Origin: Mycocentrospora acerina
Taxonomy: Eukaryota; Ascomycota; Dothideomycetes; Pleosporales
NCBI GenBank assembly: GCA_022701365.1
Contig: JAKUHH010000026.1
Location: 62,001-126,000, forward strand
Reading direction: 5' to 3'
Length of the DNA: 64,000 nt
Shown piece after piece: positions 31,968 to 43,553 of this stretch. Every line of letters begins with the position of its first letter. The stretch's first letter is position 1. Made by a program: the position numbers and the translations under genes. The notes beneath the pieces were generated by a model, which saw only the letters and a list, made by a program, of their open reading frames with translations, made no database searches and had not been told where the DNA came from.

Positions 31968-32344
31968 GCAGCAGTAGTAGTCAGGTTAGGATCTGAAAAT
32001 AAGACGTCGATGAATCGAGGGGCAAGTAATAGTTTGGCATGTGCACAGGATGATTGCACTGTACGAAGGAAAAGAAAGATAGAATTGACAGCATCGCTAG
32101 TGCGATTGATTTAAATGAAGAATTTTCATGTCAACAAGACATTTACGTCTGCCTGGCTTCAGGCGAGAGTGGACCCTTTTTTAGCATTCATGTTGAGCAG
32201 ATGGGATGTGACGAGTATGAAGGTATTTTTCTATTTGAACTTTTATAATTATGAGGGCTTGCGTGTGTAATCAAGAAGCTAGCAACTACTGCTGCTGCTA
32301 CTCCAGTGTAATCCCCATGGTTTATATAAATATATGGAGACGTT
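31968..32344. other. Convergent intergenic region
   Basis: 377 bp between the 3' ends of GMPPA (+) and MnSOD (-). It should contain both 3' UTRs. Nothing else is seen. Confidence 0.6.
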
Positions 32345-33216
32345 TTACTTGAAGCGCTGCTCGGCAACCTTCCAGTTGATGACCTCCCAGATGGCCTTGA
32401 AGTACTCGGCCTTGCGGTTCTGGTACTGGAGGCTGGTGGTTTGTCAGTCAGTATTCCGTCGTGGTTGGTGCTCCCCCATTTTTTATTAAAAAAAAATTAA
32501 AAAAAAAAAAAAGGTTGCAGGATAGAACTTACTAATAGGCATGCTCCCAAGCGTCAACGCCCAGAATGGGGCGGAACTGTCCAACGACGGGGTCCTGGTT
32601 TGCGTAGGTCCTAATCTGCACGCTGCCTGTCTGGGTGTCCTGCACCAGCCAGGCCCAGCCGCTGCCCTGAATGCCAGCCAAGGCCGTGTTGAACTTGTCC
32701 TTGAAGGCGTCGAGGCTGCCGTAGCTGTCGTTGATGGCCTTGGAAAGGGCGCCCTTGGGGGGCTCGCCGCCGCCCTGGCTGGTGGGCGCAAGGTTCTCCC
32801 AGAAGAGCGAGTGGTTGAGGTGGCCGCCGCCGTGGAAGTTGATCAAGGGCTGCAGAGCAATCTGGGCGGCAATGTCGTTTTTGGCCTTTGCCTCGGCAAT
32901 CTGCTCGCTGAAGTTGTTATACGACGTCACGTACGTGTTGTGGTGGTTCTTGTGGTGCAGCTCCATGATCTTGCCGCTGATGGCGGGCTCAAGGGCGCCA
33001 TAGTCGTCTGGGGGGGCACGTGTGTTAGTTCATGCGGCGGCTCTGGATAAAAAAAAAGAAATGGGACGGGACGGGACGGGGCGCTGTACAGGAAAGGTCG
33101 GGCAGGGTGGCCTTTCCACGCACAAACGTCGTTGCGACGCCGGCGCGGGAAGCTTTGGGGGCGGCGGCGCGGACAGCCGAGCGCAGGGCAGAGGTGCGGA
33201 GGAGTGTGGAGTTCAT
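32345..33216 (-). CDS. sod2: Mitochondrial manganese superoxide dismutase
   Basis: 229 residues from exons 33216-33090, 33007-32533 and 32432-32345. Introns are 82 and 100 nt; the second carries a poly-A/T tract. It converts superoxide to hydrogen peroxide and oxygen in the mitochondrial matrix. The first 30 or so residues are Arg/Ala/Ser-rich, a matrix targeting signal; mature protein begins near KATLPDLSYDYGALEP. Metal ligands are visible: His in MELHHKNHH, His in HLNHSLFW, and Asp and His in the signature DAWEHAYY. The conserved QGSGWAWL block is intact. It is divergent from a siderophore-type acyltransferase. Confidence 0.96.
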
Positions 33217-33803
33217 GGTGGGTGCAATTGATGGTGGTGGTCAATTGATGGTGATGGTCAATGGAGGGTCAGGCTGGGGGTGGTGTCGTTGCAGTTAAGC
33301 TCTGGCTGCGGGCGGCTCGGAAAATGGGGGAGCGATGCGATTTCGTCATCTTTGTCCAAGCTCCTTCGTCGTCGGCCCTTGACAGCACGCGGCGTCCGAC
33401 GAGGTACCCCGCCAACCAAAGGCAATTGGAGGCATCCCGCCAACCAAAGGCAGTTGGAGGCACCCTGCCAGCATTGGAGGGACTTGGATACATCTGCACA
33501 GACATGCAGTGGGGAGACTCGACTCTGGGTGCTGGGTCCTGACAAAGCACCCAAGAGGCCTCCCTCCGCAATGCCTGCAGCCCCGCAACGTGCCTGTCCC
33601 GTGCTGCGATCTCGCTCTGGCGACGGCGACGCGGCGGGCATGTGGGCAGCAGTTTCTGCGCCTCGCGTGCCTGCCAATCTTTCTGGGCGTACCTGATACG
33701 GCTCACGCGATACTAGGCTGGCCGGGGTTTTGCTGTGCGCCGTGCTCTGTCTGCCTCTTATCAACCCTCAGTCTTCCTCCGCGACGGCCTGAGCTACCCC
33801 GCC
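33217..33803. promoter_or_regulatory. Divergent promoter of sod2 and the hydroxyornithine acyltransferase
   Basis: 587 bp shared by the two genes. It holds two near copies of CAATTGATGGTG close to the sod2 start and a 28-bp direct repeat (listed separately). I looked for HGATAR-type iron (SreA-like) GATA sites and saw none that match fully; GATAC occurs twice near 33697-33713. Confidence 0.5.
33408..33463. repeat. 28-bp direct tandem repeat in the sod2/acyltransferase promoter
   Basis: Two adjacent copies (33408-33435 and 33436-33463) differ at two positions, sharing CCCGCCAACCAAAGGCA. A degenerate third start (CCTGCCAGCATTGGAGG) follows. Confidence 0.85.
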
Positions 33804-35472
33804 ATGGCTCCAGTCAACATTGTGCACCTGCCCAACGGCCAGAACCTGACCGTCACGCCCGTCTTCGGCGGCCTCTTCTTCAAGGCCAACGACCTGCTCA
33901 ACTCGCACTCTCCTTTCCCGCCCGGCTGGACAATTGTGATCAATTCGGAAGACGAGGTAGACCCGGAGCAGGACAAGGAGCAGGGGCAGGAGCAGCAGCA
34001 GCAACAGCAACAGCAAGATGGGAACCAAAAAGCAGCCTCGCATCCACGCAATGTGCACCGCTACAAGAGGCCGAACCTGCACGGCGACCACCTCTACATC
34101 TCCTCCATCTCGAACCCAAGCAGCAGTGACTTCAAGGCTGCTGCCTCGCCCACGCGCCAGATCGCCATGATGCTCTGGGCGACGCTGTACTGGTACTTCC
34201 ACCAGCCTGAGCCCACGCTGCAGGTCACCAGTGCCCTTTCCAAGAACACTGCCGACACGGGGAAGCCAAAGGGCGAGTGGAGAATCAACATCAACAGAGA
34301 GGGTGTCTTCAAGGGCAAAGTCGTCTTGCCCAAGCTCGAGCGCATGGGCTTGATTGCGTGTGAAGACTCGACGGTCGGCTGTTCCCAGGATGAAAAGTCG
34401 TCTGAAGGCTGGACCGACATGTTTGTGAGCCGGACAACCTTCTGGCAGTTGGATCCCAGAATCTACCTCTTCACACTGTCGCCCATGGCCCAGTCTCCCT
34501 TCCCCACAGGCTCGCCATATCCCTCCAGGCCCGCTTCTCCAGCAGTCGGGTCAGAGTCGCATCAGGAGCACCAGCTTGAACACTCCTCCACGGGTCTGTG
34601 GTCGCCTACTGCCCCTGGGCCATTCTACTCGAGCTCACACCTGCCAACCTACTACCCCCCTCCGCCTGCACAATACACCTTCTCCAATCATGTCCGACAC
34701 CCCATACGGCCAAAGCCACCCCGGCAAGGTGAAATGTTCTACACGAGGTATGTGCCCAGCGTTGGACAGTATCTCTCCTTCCGCGTGGCTTCCATATCTT
34801 CCAAACCACTCCGGCATCGTGGTCCAGTGTCCACCCACGTCTCTGCCCCCCATCGAAATAGTGCCATGGCAGCATCAGATTCACAAGTGCCCACCATGAG
34901 CTCTCTGAACGTCGAACTCTCCGACTCCGAGTACCTTCACAAGTGGATGAATGACCCGCGTGTGTCACACTTTTGGGGCGAGGCTGGTCCGCAGTCACAC
35001 CAAGAGGAGTTCCTTAGGAACGGCCTACGGTCCAAGAACTGCTTTCCAGTGATTGGATGTTGGGACGGAAAGCCTTTTGGCTACTTTGAGATATACTGGG
35101 TCAAGGAAGATAACCTAGGAAAATACCTGCCAAATGTAGGCGACTATGATCGAGGTTTCCATTGCTTAATTGGTGAGCAGGAATTCAGGGGTTCACACAG
35201 GGTCAAGTTGTGGCTGAGTGCGTTGGTACACTACTGCTGGCTTGCGGACAATAGGACGGAGAGGGTCATGTTAGAGCCACGTGTGGACAACGAGAAGTGA
35301 GTTCTTCTATCATTTGCCAAAATGCTTTGTACGCAAACAACTGACAAGCTGCAGGCTCGCAAGATACCTCCAAGAAGTCGGCTTCTACAAGGAGCGAGAA
35401 GTCAGCTTTCCACACAAGCAAAGCAACCTTTTCAAGATAAATCGGGATGTCTGGAAGCAGCCAGTATTGTAG
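33804..35472 (+). CDS. N5-hydroxyornithine acyltransferase (SidL/SidF-like)
   Basis: 536 residues from exons 33804-35296 and 35355-35472 (58-nt intron with a CTGAC branch). The C-terminal 180 residues form the AlcB/IucB-type GNAT domain: ELSDSEYLHKWMNDPRV, HFWGEAGPQ, NCFPVIGCWDGKPFGYFEIYW, then RVMLEPRVDNEK and LARYLQEVGF split by the intron. Such enzymes acylate N5-hydroxyornithine for hydroxamate siderophores. The N-terminal half is family-specific, with a short Gln run near residue 70. The protein ends QPVL without a PTS1, which fits the cytosolic SidL (ferricrocin) type better than peroxisomal SidF; this is inference. No NRPS or ornithine hydroxylase gene lies nearby. Confidence 0.88.
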
Positions 35473-36309
35473 TCTAGAGAGTTGATATGCCCCACAGACA
35501 TGGGTTGGAGGTGGTCTGATTGATAATGTGTTGCATACAAGTTCAAGGAGATATTTGAATCTCGGATGCCATATATTCAGGTTTTGAACTGACACTAGGA
35601 TGGATCCTCGATGAGCCAGAGACTATTATAGTAACATTCAAAGATGCTCTAATGCGATTTCGATGCTCCTTCCTGTTAAACCCTCACGACGACCGATGTC
35701 GGGCAAATACGGAGGAATTGGCGTGATCTCCCCAAGATTTGCTTAACCAGTGGCTGTAAACTGTGCAATCCCGCGTTTACGCGCGGAAGGATGGATGGAG
35801 AAGCGGAAAAATCTGCGGCCGAGCGCGTGGGTTGCATCTTGCATCTTGTGCCAAATGGTAAGCCCGTAGAAAGAAATCTTCAATCACGACACATGACGTT
35901 GTGGAAACAAGCCTGTTGTCAGGATCTACTGGGTGATACTGCGGAGAAATATGTGCGCATTGCGTCAATTGACCGTTGATCGGCGATAGTGACAGTAGAA
36001 AATTAGGAGAAAAGATGCACACAATGTGAGCCGATTTGGGGGCGTGTTGAGTGTGGGGTCTAGCCACAAAAATTGTCAACTCCACGTGAGGCAAGCTTCA
36101 TTATTCGGGTAGAAAAGGGAGCGTCATTCCTTGCGACGGACGATAAACCAAACAAGTCACCTCACAATACTCATCCACTCTCGCCGGAGTACATTAAGCT
36201 GCTGTCTGTATAGAACGGCACAATTGCAAGCTAGCTAGTTGTATTGATCAGATTCGGAAGACCATTTACTCACACTCAACTACACACACCCACACACACC
36301 CCCTCCAAA
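35473..36309. other. Intergenic region
   Basis: 837 bp between the acyltransferase 3' end and the adenylosuccinate lyase start; it should hold the latter's promoter. The leader just before 36310 is rich in CA repeats (ACACACCCACACACACC). No gene is seen. Confidence 0.6.
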
Positions 36310-37966
36310 ATGGCTTTGGACCAAGACGTAGCGATAGACCTTCAGCGTCAAATTAACAACATGAAGTCGCAAATCGGCTCCACAGTCTTTGATACCTACC
36401 AGACGTCTCTGACGGGCCGCTACTGCTCGCCGGAGATGTCGCAACTCTTCAGCCAGCGCAGCCGTCACAGCACCTGGCGCAAGCTGTGGCTTTATCTTGC
36501 TGAGGCGGAGAAAGAGCTAGGAATTGACACAATCAGCGACGAGGCGCTGAAGCAGATGAGGGAGCATTTGATGGTCACCGATAACGACTTTGAGATTGCA
36601 AGAGTTGAGGAGAAGAAGAGGAGGCACGATGTTATGGCGCATGTGCATGCTTTTGGCGAGGTTGCACCGGCCGCAGCGGGCATCATTCACTACGGCGTAT
36701 GTCTGGTTTTCCCATGATTGATTCGAGCAATGATGAAATTGAGATGATTTTTTTCCTCTACGGAAATGAATTTCTCTAAATAGAAAAAAAGAATGTCTTT
36801 CTATACAGGAAAGAATACTGACTTTGATCACACAGGCAACAAGCTGCTACGTCACCGACAACACCGAGCTCATCCTTATGCGCGACGCCATGGATGTTCT
36901 CCTTCCCAAGCTCGCCAAGGTCATCTCCAACCTCTCTAAATTCGCCCTGCAGTGGAAAGCTGAGCCTACTCTTGCCTACACGCACCTGCAGCCCGCCCAA
37001 CTCATCACCGTTGGCAAGCGTGCCGCTCAATGGGCCCAGGACCTTCTGTTCGACCTCGAGGCCATAGAGCACGTTCGTGAGGGTCTCCAATTCCGCGGCG
37101 CCCAGGGCACCACCGGAACCCAAGCCTCGTTCCTGGAAATCTTCAACAACGACTCCCAGAAATGCGACTCGTTGAACGACCTCCTCTGCAAGAAGACGGG
37201 CTTCCCCAGCTGCTACGCCGTCTCGACACAAACCTACACCCGCAAGGTCGACCTCATCATCGCCAACGCGGTTGCAGGACTCGGTGCCACCGCCCAGAAA
37301 ATCACTGGTGATATCCGCCACCTTGCCGCATGGAAGGAACTCGAAGAGCCATTTGAAAAGGACCAGATTGGCTCCTCTGCCATGGCATACAAGCGCAACC
37401 CCATGCGTTCGGAGCGCATCTACTCGCTGTCCCGCGAGCTCATGTCCAAGCCCACCAGCTTTGCCAACACGCTGTCGGACCAGTGGATGGAGCGCACCCT
37501 AGACGACAGCGCCATCCGCCGCATCGACATTCCCGAAATGTTCCTCCTTGCCGACGCAATCCTACTCTCCCTCGACAACGTCACATCCGGCCTGGTCGTC
37601 TACCCGAAGCGCGTCGACGCCCGCGTCCAGGAAGAACTCCCCTTTATGATCACAGAGTCCATCATCATGCGCCTCGTCGCAAAGGGCGAGTCGCGCCAGG
37701 AAGCCCACGAGCAAATCCGTGTCTTGTCGCACCAGGCCGGCAGCCAGGTCAAGAACGAGGGCAAGAGCAACGATCTCGTCGACAGGATCCGCGCCACCGA
37801 CTTCTTCAAGCCCATCTGGGACGATCTGGACGCCATGTTGGATTCCAAGCTGTACACGGGGAGGAGCGAGCAGATTGTGGAGAAGTTTTGTGCGGAGCTG
37901 GACACCAAGCTCGGCGCTTACAAGGCGTACATTGAAAAGGCGGGTGTGTCCGAGTTGAGCGTCTAA
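36310..37966 (+). CDS. ade13: Adenylosuccinate lyase
   Basis: 505 residues from exons 36310-36696 and 36836-37966; the 139-nt phase-0 intron has a CTGAC branch. The enzyme acts twice in purine synthesis, cleaving SAICAR to AICAR and adenylosuccinate to AMP, both releasing fumarate. The fumarase/aspartase superfamily signature SSAMAYKRNP starts near residue 309; its serine is the catalytic base. Other conserved blocks are HDVMAHVHAFG (about 110), THLQPAQLITVGKRAAQW and FRGAQGTTGTQASFLEIF. Length is slightly above yeast Ade13 because of a longer N-terminus. A homotetramer in the cytosol is expected. Confidence 0.96.
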
Positions 37967-38567
37967 AGGGGAAGGGGAGGTTGTTCAGGGAGTCAAGGAA
38001 TTTCATGTAAACAAAGTGCAGTCAGTGTAGCAGACCAAAAAAAGTAATGCATTTACGAGTGACGTTTATGAGAGCGGAAAGAAAGAAAAAAAGTCTAGAT
38101 TCAATATGCGCAGTCCTTGTCCTCATCTTCCTCCTCCTCTAGCCATCCATATGTGATGATCATCATCACCAACATCCTGTCGATAACGCCAGACAGACAG
38201 ACAGACAGACAGACAGACACAGAGAGAGAGAGAGATTTCTAAAAAAATCCCACAACAACGATATTCAAACTGTAAACGGAAAAAAAATAATATTGTAAAT
38301 CAATAAACACCATCGCTAAAAAAGAAAAAAAACTCTACACTCCCTATTTAATCTAATTATATGCATGCAAATAAGAAGTAGCTAAACAAACAACCAAACA
38401 ACCAAAAGGTATAAAACTCCAGGTTCCCAAAAGTATCCCAAAAAAAAAATAAGAATCGTTCAAGTCATAGATAGAGTAGTAGGTTGCACAACCCGTTGTC
38501 ATCATCATCATCATCATCATCACCACCACTGCTACCACCACCACCACCACCACCAAACACATGCACT
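37967..38567. other. Convergent intergenic region with microsatellites
   Basis: 601 bp between convergent genes. It contains a (GACA)n(GA)n microsatellite at 38191-38235 and a (CAT)n(CAC)n tract at about 38500-38555, plus several poly-A runs. No gene is seen. Confidence 0.7.
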
Positions 38568-41299
38568 TTACACCTTGCGGCCTCGCCGTCTCGGCAAACC
38601 AGACTCCATGCCTACAGCCGGTGGGACAATGACCCTGGGCACGGGGATGCCCTTCTTAGGCGTTGCATCGCTCAGGCCGGGGCGCTGGGAGTTTTCCTTG
38701 CCTTCTACCACCACTACTGGTGCTGCTACTGGTGCTGCTGCTGCTGCGGGGGTGGGCTGGGGGAGTTTAACCCGCTTGGGGGTGGCGAGACGGCTTTTGC
38801 GTTCCTTGGTCGGCTCGATGCCTACGGGAGTGATTTCTAGGGTGGCGAGCTTGGTGTCTGCTGGTGCCGATGATGATGATGAAGATGATGATTCTGTCGA
38901 GGAGTTTTTGAGTTTGTTGGATTTTGGCTTTGGGAGGCGTTGTAATGGTGCGGATGTGACGTCTTTTTCTTCCTGGACGGCTTCGGGGAGGAGAGAAGCT
39001 GGTGCGAGGAGACCTTTGCCCGGTGTGCCGTTTGCTGTGCCGAGACCGCGGACTCTGCGGATCTTGGGGGTTGATTGTCTGTCCTTGGAGTCCTTGACAT
39101 CTCTCGAAATCTTGGGCTTGGGAGTCGCATTTGGGATTGACGATGGTGTTGGCAGGCTGAGCTCATCAGGTGTAGCTAGAGATTCGGCCTCTGCAATTTG
39201 ATTGGCGGCATTGTCCGGACTCTCCTGGTAGTATGCCAACTGCTCGTCCCAGCGAATGTTCTTTCCAACGACAATTTCTTTGGTCGAATCGTCGAGAGGC
39301 GGAAGACTGTAGGCCTCCATTGCTAGCTTGAGGAGACGCACATTGACGCCAAAAGCCCCTTGCTTGTTTTTGCGGGTGTTGACTCTGGTAACGTTGGCGA
39401 GCTCTTGCGCATCACTCTTCTTGAGTACAACATGCTCACTGCCATCGGTGCGTCGAATGGCAATCTTGGATGTTTGTGCTTGCGCTGCTGAGGCAGGGGC
39501 AGGCAGACGTGACTTTTTTGCTCGAGATGATCGCCTCGAGCCTTGTGTTGACTTGGTGTCTGCCGCGTCTTCTATTTCTGCCTGCCCTTCCTGCTCTATG
39601 GTTGGCGACGGGGAAACCTCCTTGACGACACTCAAGTTGAATGTCTGAGAAAGATCCAGCGTCATCTGAGCGTCGTGCTTTGATGGAGAATTGGGATCCT
39701 TGTCTCCCAGAATCTTGCGTGGGGACGCCAACGCGTCTCGTACGACATCGGAGTCGCGACGGTTCTGCAGAGACTCACGACGATGAACAATGGTACCTCT
39801 CTCTGCCTTGCTCGCTGCAGCACGATTGAGAAAGTCTTTCAGGATAGCTGTGTCGTCATCCAGGGAGACTGTCATTGTCACATCATCCAGACCAGTTTCA
39901 TTGAAAGGAGGTGGGGGCGGAGAGTGTAGCTTCCGCGGGGTGGATTCAACCGATTGTGGCTTTGCAGGCGTGAGTGTGAGCCCAGTGGTGATGTCGTTTG
40001 TTCGAACCTCGTTGTCACTCGATTGTGGTAATGGAGAAGCTCGAGTGTGGTCGTTGCCCAGAGACATGTCGTACTGTCGCTGAATATCCAGTTGGATTGA
40101 AGCTTCGGTGGAATCATTATCAGCAAAATCATCTTCAGGCGACGTGGCGACGGCAGAGCTCTCGTATGCGTCTCCTTTATATTCTCGAGTTGCATGCAAA
40201 TTCACTTTAATCTCGGACATTTCAACGTCGTCGCATTCGCTGTTTTCGTCGACTGGCGGTGATGTAGATAGGTCGTAGGATTCCGTTGAAACAGTCTCTG
40301 ATGGTAATGTTGGGTACACAATCTCGTTCAAGCGTGTGGATAGTTCTGTAGCAGTCTTCCCCAGCATACTGTGGCCGTCTTCTTCAACGCTAGGCTCAGA
40401 GATCTCTGTTTGCTGGCCGACGTGACCCTCTCCTAAGACTTGGATCGCAGAGGCTTCCTCTTCAATGTTGTCGTGACTTGGCAGTTGAGGGTACTCTACC
40501 GTCTCCGGCGACCCTGGAAGACGTGCTGGAGCTTTTTGAGGCGGCGAACGGAAGAACAAGTTGAGAGTGGCATCCTCGACTGGTGGCGGCTCCAGACTAT
40601 GACTGCCATTGGAGCTCTCATGCTGTGGAAGGTCTTGCACTGTGTCGGCGTCTGTTGTGAATGTGAATGCTGTTCTCGTGTCCTCGCGGTTGGGCGATGG
40701 TGCGTGCGTCGGCTCTGTTGTGTGAGCGCCGGCCATGTCTGTGTCTGTGAAGCCATTGTTTGCCGTGCTGAGGTCTGACACGTCGTGGGCATCGTCCTCG
40801 ACATCGCTGGCGACATCAATGTCGATGTCAGTGACGGAGGACCTGGTGGCCTTCTTTCCTACGAGTAAAATCAGCTTCCCGCTTGGCCGTGTGCAAGAGA
40901 TGTGTCTGTCGTACTGGGCAGGACGCTCTTCCGGCGGTCCCAGCGCGTGCCCTTGAAGGCGCGAGTAGAGCCGTTGGGGGCACGGGTGGTCCTCTCCATG
41001 GCCTTGGGGCTCATGTGCTGCTGCCTCTTGACTGCTCGCGACCGCGCATCGTGCTCCTCGTCATCGCCCTCGCCCTCGCCCTCGTCTGGCGGAGGCACCC
41101 CACGCGAGCGCAGGCTGATTCTGCGCCAGATCTTCTTCTCCTTTCCGTCGCCCGACTTCTTGGTCTCCTGCTTGCGTTCCCAGCCGCGGGGGACCTTTGA
41201 GACGGGGAGTGCGCTCGGGTCGAGGAAGGCGGCATCGGTGGTGTCCCAGGTGTGCTGGAAGGGAGCGGGCTGCGCGCGTTTGCGTGGCGAGGGGGCCAT
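38568..41299 (-). CDS. Uncharacterised basic/acidic, probably nuclear protein
   Basis: 891 residues from exons 41299-40915 and 40858-38568; the 56-nt phase-1 intron has donor GTACGA and acceptor CGTAG. I do not recognise the protein. It is mostly disordered, with an acidic Ser/Thr/Asp middle, many S/TP sites and basic clusters (SRRSSRAKKSR near 585, a C-terminal LPRRRGRKV). One ordered-looking block at about 630-690 reads NTRKNKQGAFGVNVRLLKLAMEA then KNIRWDEQLAYYQE. A chromatin or kinetochore role would be speculation. I chose ATG 41299 for its good context; an in-frame ATG at 41422 would add a His/Gln/Asn/Thr-rich stretch. It is divergent from MRP10, 333 bp apart. Confidence 0.78.
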
Positions 41300-41632
41300 G
41301 GCAGCGCCGTGGAAGATGTTGGTGTTGGTGCTGGTGACGGTGCCAGTCGTAGTGTTGGTGTTGGTCCTGGCGTGGTCGTGGTGTTGGTCTCGATCCTGGT
41401 GTTGGTGTTGGTGCCAGGCCATGCGCGTGCACACCAACGAGGCGCCGGCGATAAACAAACACACGCCGCAACCCTGTCCCAACTAGCGGGCACCGCGCTA
41501 GCGCCGTTCCCGCGTGACAACTTTTTGACGGTGCGCCGACCCGTCGATGACTCGGAATATCATCGCAGTCGACCCCATTGCCGCCGCCACGTTGACCCTC
41601 GACCCCCGATCCTCGATCCGAAAATCGTCAAA
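41300..41632. promoter_or_regulatory. Bidirectional promoter of the nuclear-type unknown and MRP10
   Basis: 333 bp between two divergent ATGs. The left part consists of degenerate GTTGGT/GGTGTT units (about 41315-41420) that stay open in frame with the left gene. No named factor sites were identified. Confidence 0.5.
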
Positions 41633-42138
41633 ATGGTCCCCAAGCCGCAGGGCCAGGCCGTCACCTCCGTCACCCACCGCCCACTCCCGCCGCTCCCCAA
41701 GCTCCGCGTGCGGCGGCCGAACAAGCCAGAGGCGAACCCGTGTCTGGGTGCCATGTCATCCGTGCTGGGTACGTAAGGGGAGGTGGAATGGTGCACAGTC
41801 CATATTGCATGGCATTGCGCTGCGATGAAGGTTGCGGGGGATGCGTCAGCTGCGACAGCGAGCAACACATGAGGGGTCAGGCCGGGTACATGTGCTGACT
41901 CGTCGCAACAGGTTGTTGGGCATCTTCGGGATACAGTGTTCAAGGATGTGCACAGCTCGAGCAAAAGCTGCGTCAGTGCATGGATGCGCCAGTAAGCCAG
42001 CCTTGGTCGACGTTGCTTCACCTGCCCTCCACTCACTGACTCTCCTCGCAGCGCGACACAAACCAGAAGAAGAACAACATCAACTACCACCTCTCGAGAA
42101 TGTACCCCAAGATCATCGGGCCCCACAAGCGAAACTAG
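41633..42138 (+). CDS. mrp10: Mitochondrial small ribosomal subunit protein mS37 (Mrp10)
   Basis: 100 residues from exons 41633-41768, 41912-41991 and 42052-42138 (introns 143 and 60 nt, with CTGAC branch sites). Each exon is too short to stand out as an ORF. The product has the twin CX9C (CHCH) fold: Cys pairs spaced by nine residues in CLGAMSSVLGC and CAQLEQKLRQC. It is preceded by LRVRRPNKPEANP and followed by the conserved basic tail NYHLSRMYPKIIGPHKR. Mrp10 is a component of the mitoribosomal small subunit and is imported through the Mia40 disulphide relay. The intron positions fall at C-adjacent codons, and every junction keeps the CHCH pattern, which supports the model. Confidence 0.93.
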
Positions 42139-43553
42139 CCTCGTTGACGGACCATTGTACAATACGCATATCACGGGTTGATGGCATGCACGCATCAAAG
42201 GAGTCGGAATCGTCTTTGCAACATGGGATAGGCGTTCAGGTGACGCGCAATACAATTGTACACGCGCAAGTTTGGAAGGAGCTGGGTCATCTATTTGATC
42301 ATTAGCCCAAGTCTCTTCGACGCCAAAACTGTCTCGCTTCTGTGTATAGGAAGACAAGTAGACGACATGGCCACGGGAGACTGGAGCACTGTCAAAAGAG
42401 TTGGTTGCAGAGACAGACAAGTCTTTAACGTCTTGACGCATTTCAAAATGAGAGTGCATAACAGCACAATTTTACACAAATATGAACAATACATACATCC
42501 TGAATATCCAAATCCTTGAATTGATTAGCAAGTAGAACTCTGGGTATCTATGTGTGTTGAATAATTTCAATGATATTTCTATTTCTTTTTGATTCCAACT
42601 CCTCAAATTCTTGACATGTACATGGCCAAATATAATAATTTTAATTTAATTCATACAATGATGTTACCCTTCTTCATCCTAACACGAACGAAACACTAAA
42701 ATATTGTGAAGCTCAACACAAGAACCACAAATTATTTAAATGTTTGGACCATCCATTCACACCTCAAATTTTTAATTTTAATATATCTATGTCTAGAAAA
42801 ATGGGGAAAAAATTTAATTGTAAATTTAATATTGTTCATTGCAACTAAACAGTCTTGAATTCTCGCCAAATTCAGGTCCAAACACGTGCATCAAATCACA
42901 CAAGGGATTACCCTATTCTTTAGCCCTAACTCTTCAAATACTCGACAGATCAAAGTATAGACATTTACATCAAACCCTTCAAGGGATTACTCCATTCTTC
43001 ATCGTCGTCATCATCGTCATCATCGTCGTCGTCCCTCCAGGCTATATTTACCAAACATCGTCATCCACACATGCACCTTCACCCTGGCTGCATGCAAGCT
43101 TAGATTTATTCGCTGTTGCTCAGCCCTTGGGCTTGGCTTTTTTTGCTTATCCACCTGACATGTAGCCATGTCCAAGGCCGCCTACCATCGTTCTTGGGTG
43201 GTTGGGTTTAGGAAGAAAAAGTGAGTTTTGGGGCTGAAAGTAGTCTTTCTGATTCGCCATCACGAGTTGGGCTTACTCCCAGCCACGATACAAGGTGGAT
43301 CAACAGGGCACTGGCTGATTAGGGCCGAGGAGCTGGAGCTTACCCTGTCGTCAAGCTATGAGACTTGCAACTTTGCTCAGCCGCTATTGCTAAAACGTCT
43401 TATACCCCACGATAGCCTCATAAAGTGTGTGAGTTGTTGTGAACTGTCCAGCCTCAGGCTGACCCGTATGCTTGTCGCGCTCTGCGTTTTGCGAACGCTG
43501 CAGCAGATGTCATTAACCACAAAACACCATCTGACTGCTCTCATGAAAACACA
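42139..43553. other. AT-rich intergenic island
   Basis: 1.4 kb without a supported gene. From about 42520 to 42840 GC falls to roughly 20 percent in sampled lines. A degenerate 79-bp tandem repeat and a CGTCAT-type tract (about 42998-43032) lie on its right side. It could be a decayed repeat. Confidence 0.6.
42852..43000. repeat. Degenerate 79-bp tandem repeat
   Basis: Two copies offset by 79 bp share CATCAAA and AAGGGATTAC (902 and 981 of the 42-kb block) as well as an upstream CTCG-CA segment (42862 and 42941). A third, weaker match starts near 42595 (CCAACTCCTCAAATTCTTGAC). Confidence 0.6.

Noticed and set aside
33258..33764. Several overlapping ORFs of 80-168 codons between sod2 and the acyltransferase
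   Set aside because: They occur on both strands and all frames, have no domains, and lie in the shared promoter.
33804..35472. Siderophore biosynthetic cluster
   Set aside because: No NRPS, ornithine hydroxylase or transporter is present; neighbours are MnSOD and adenylosuccinate lyase.
41560..42459. Minus-strand ORF of 299 codons opposite MRP10
   Set aside because: Three spliced plus-strand exons there give a complete twin CX9C protein; the minus ORF has no domain.
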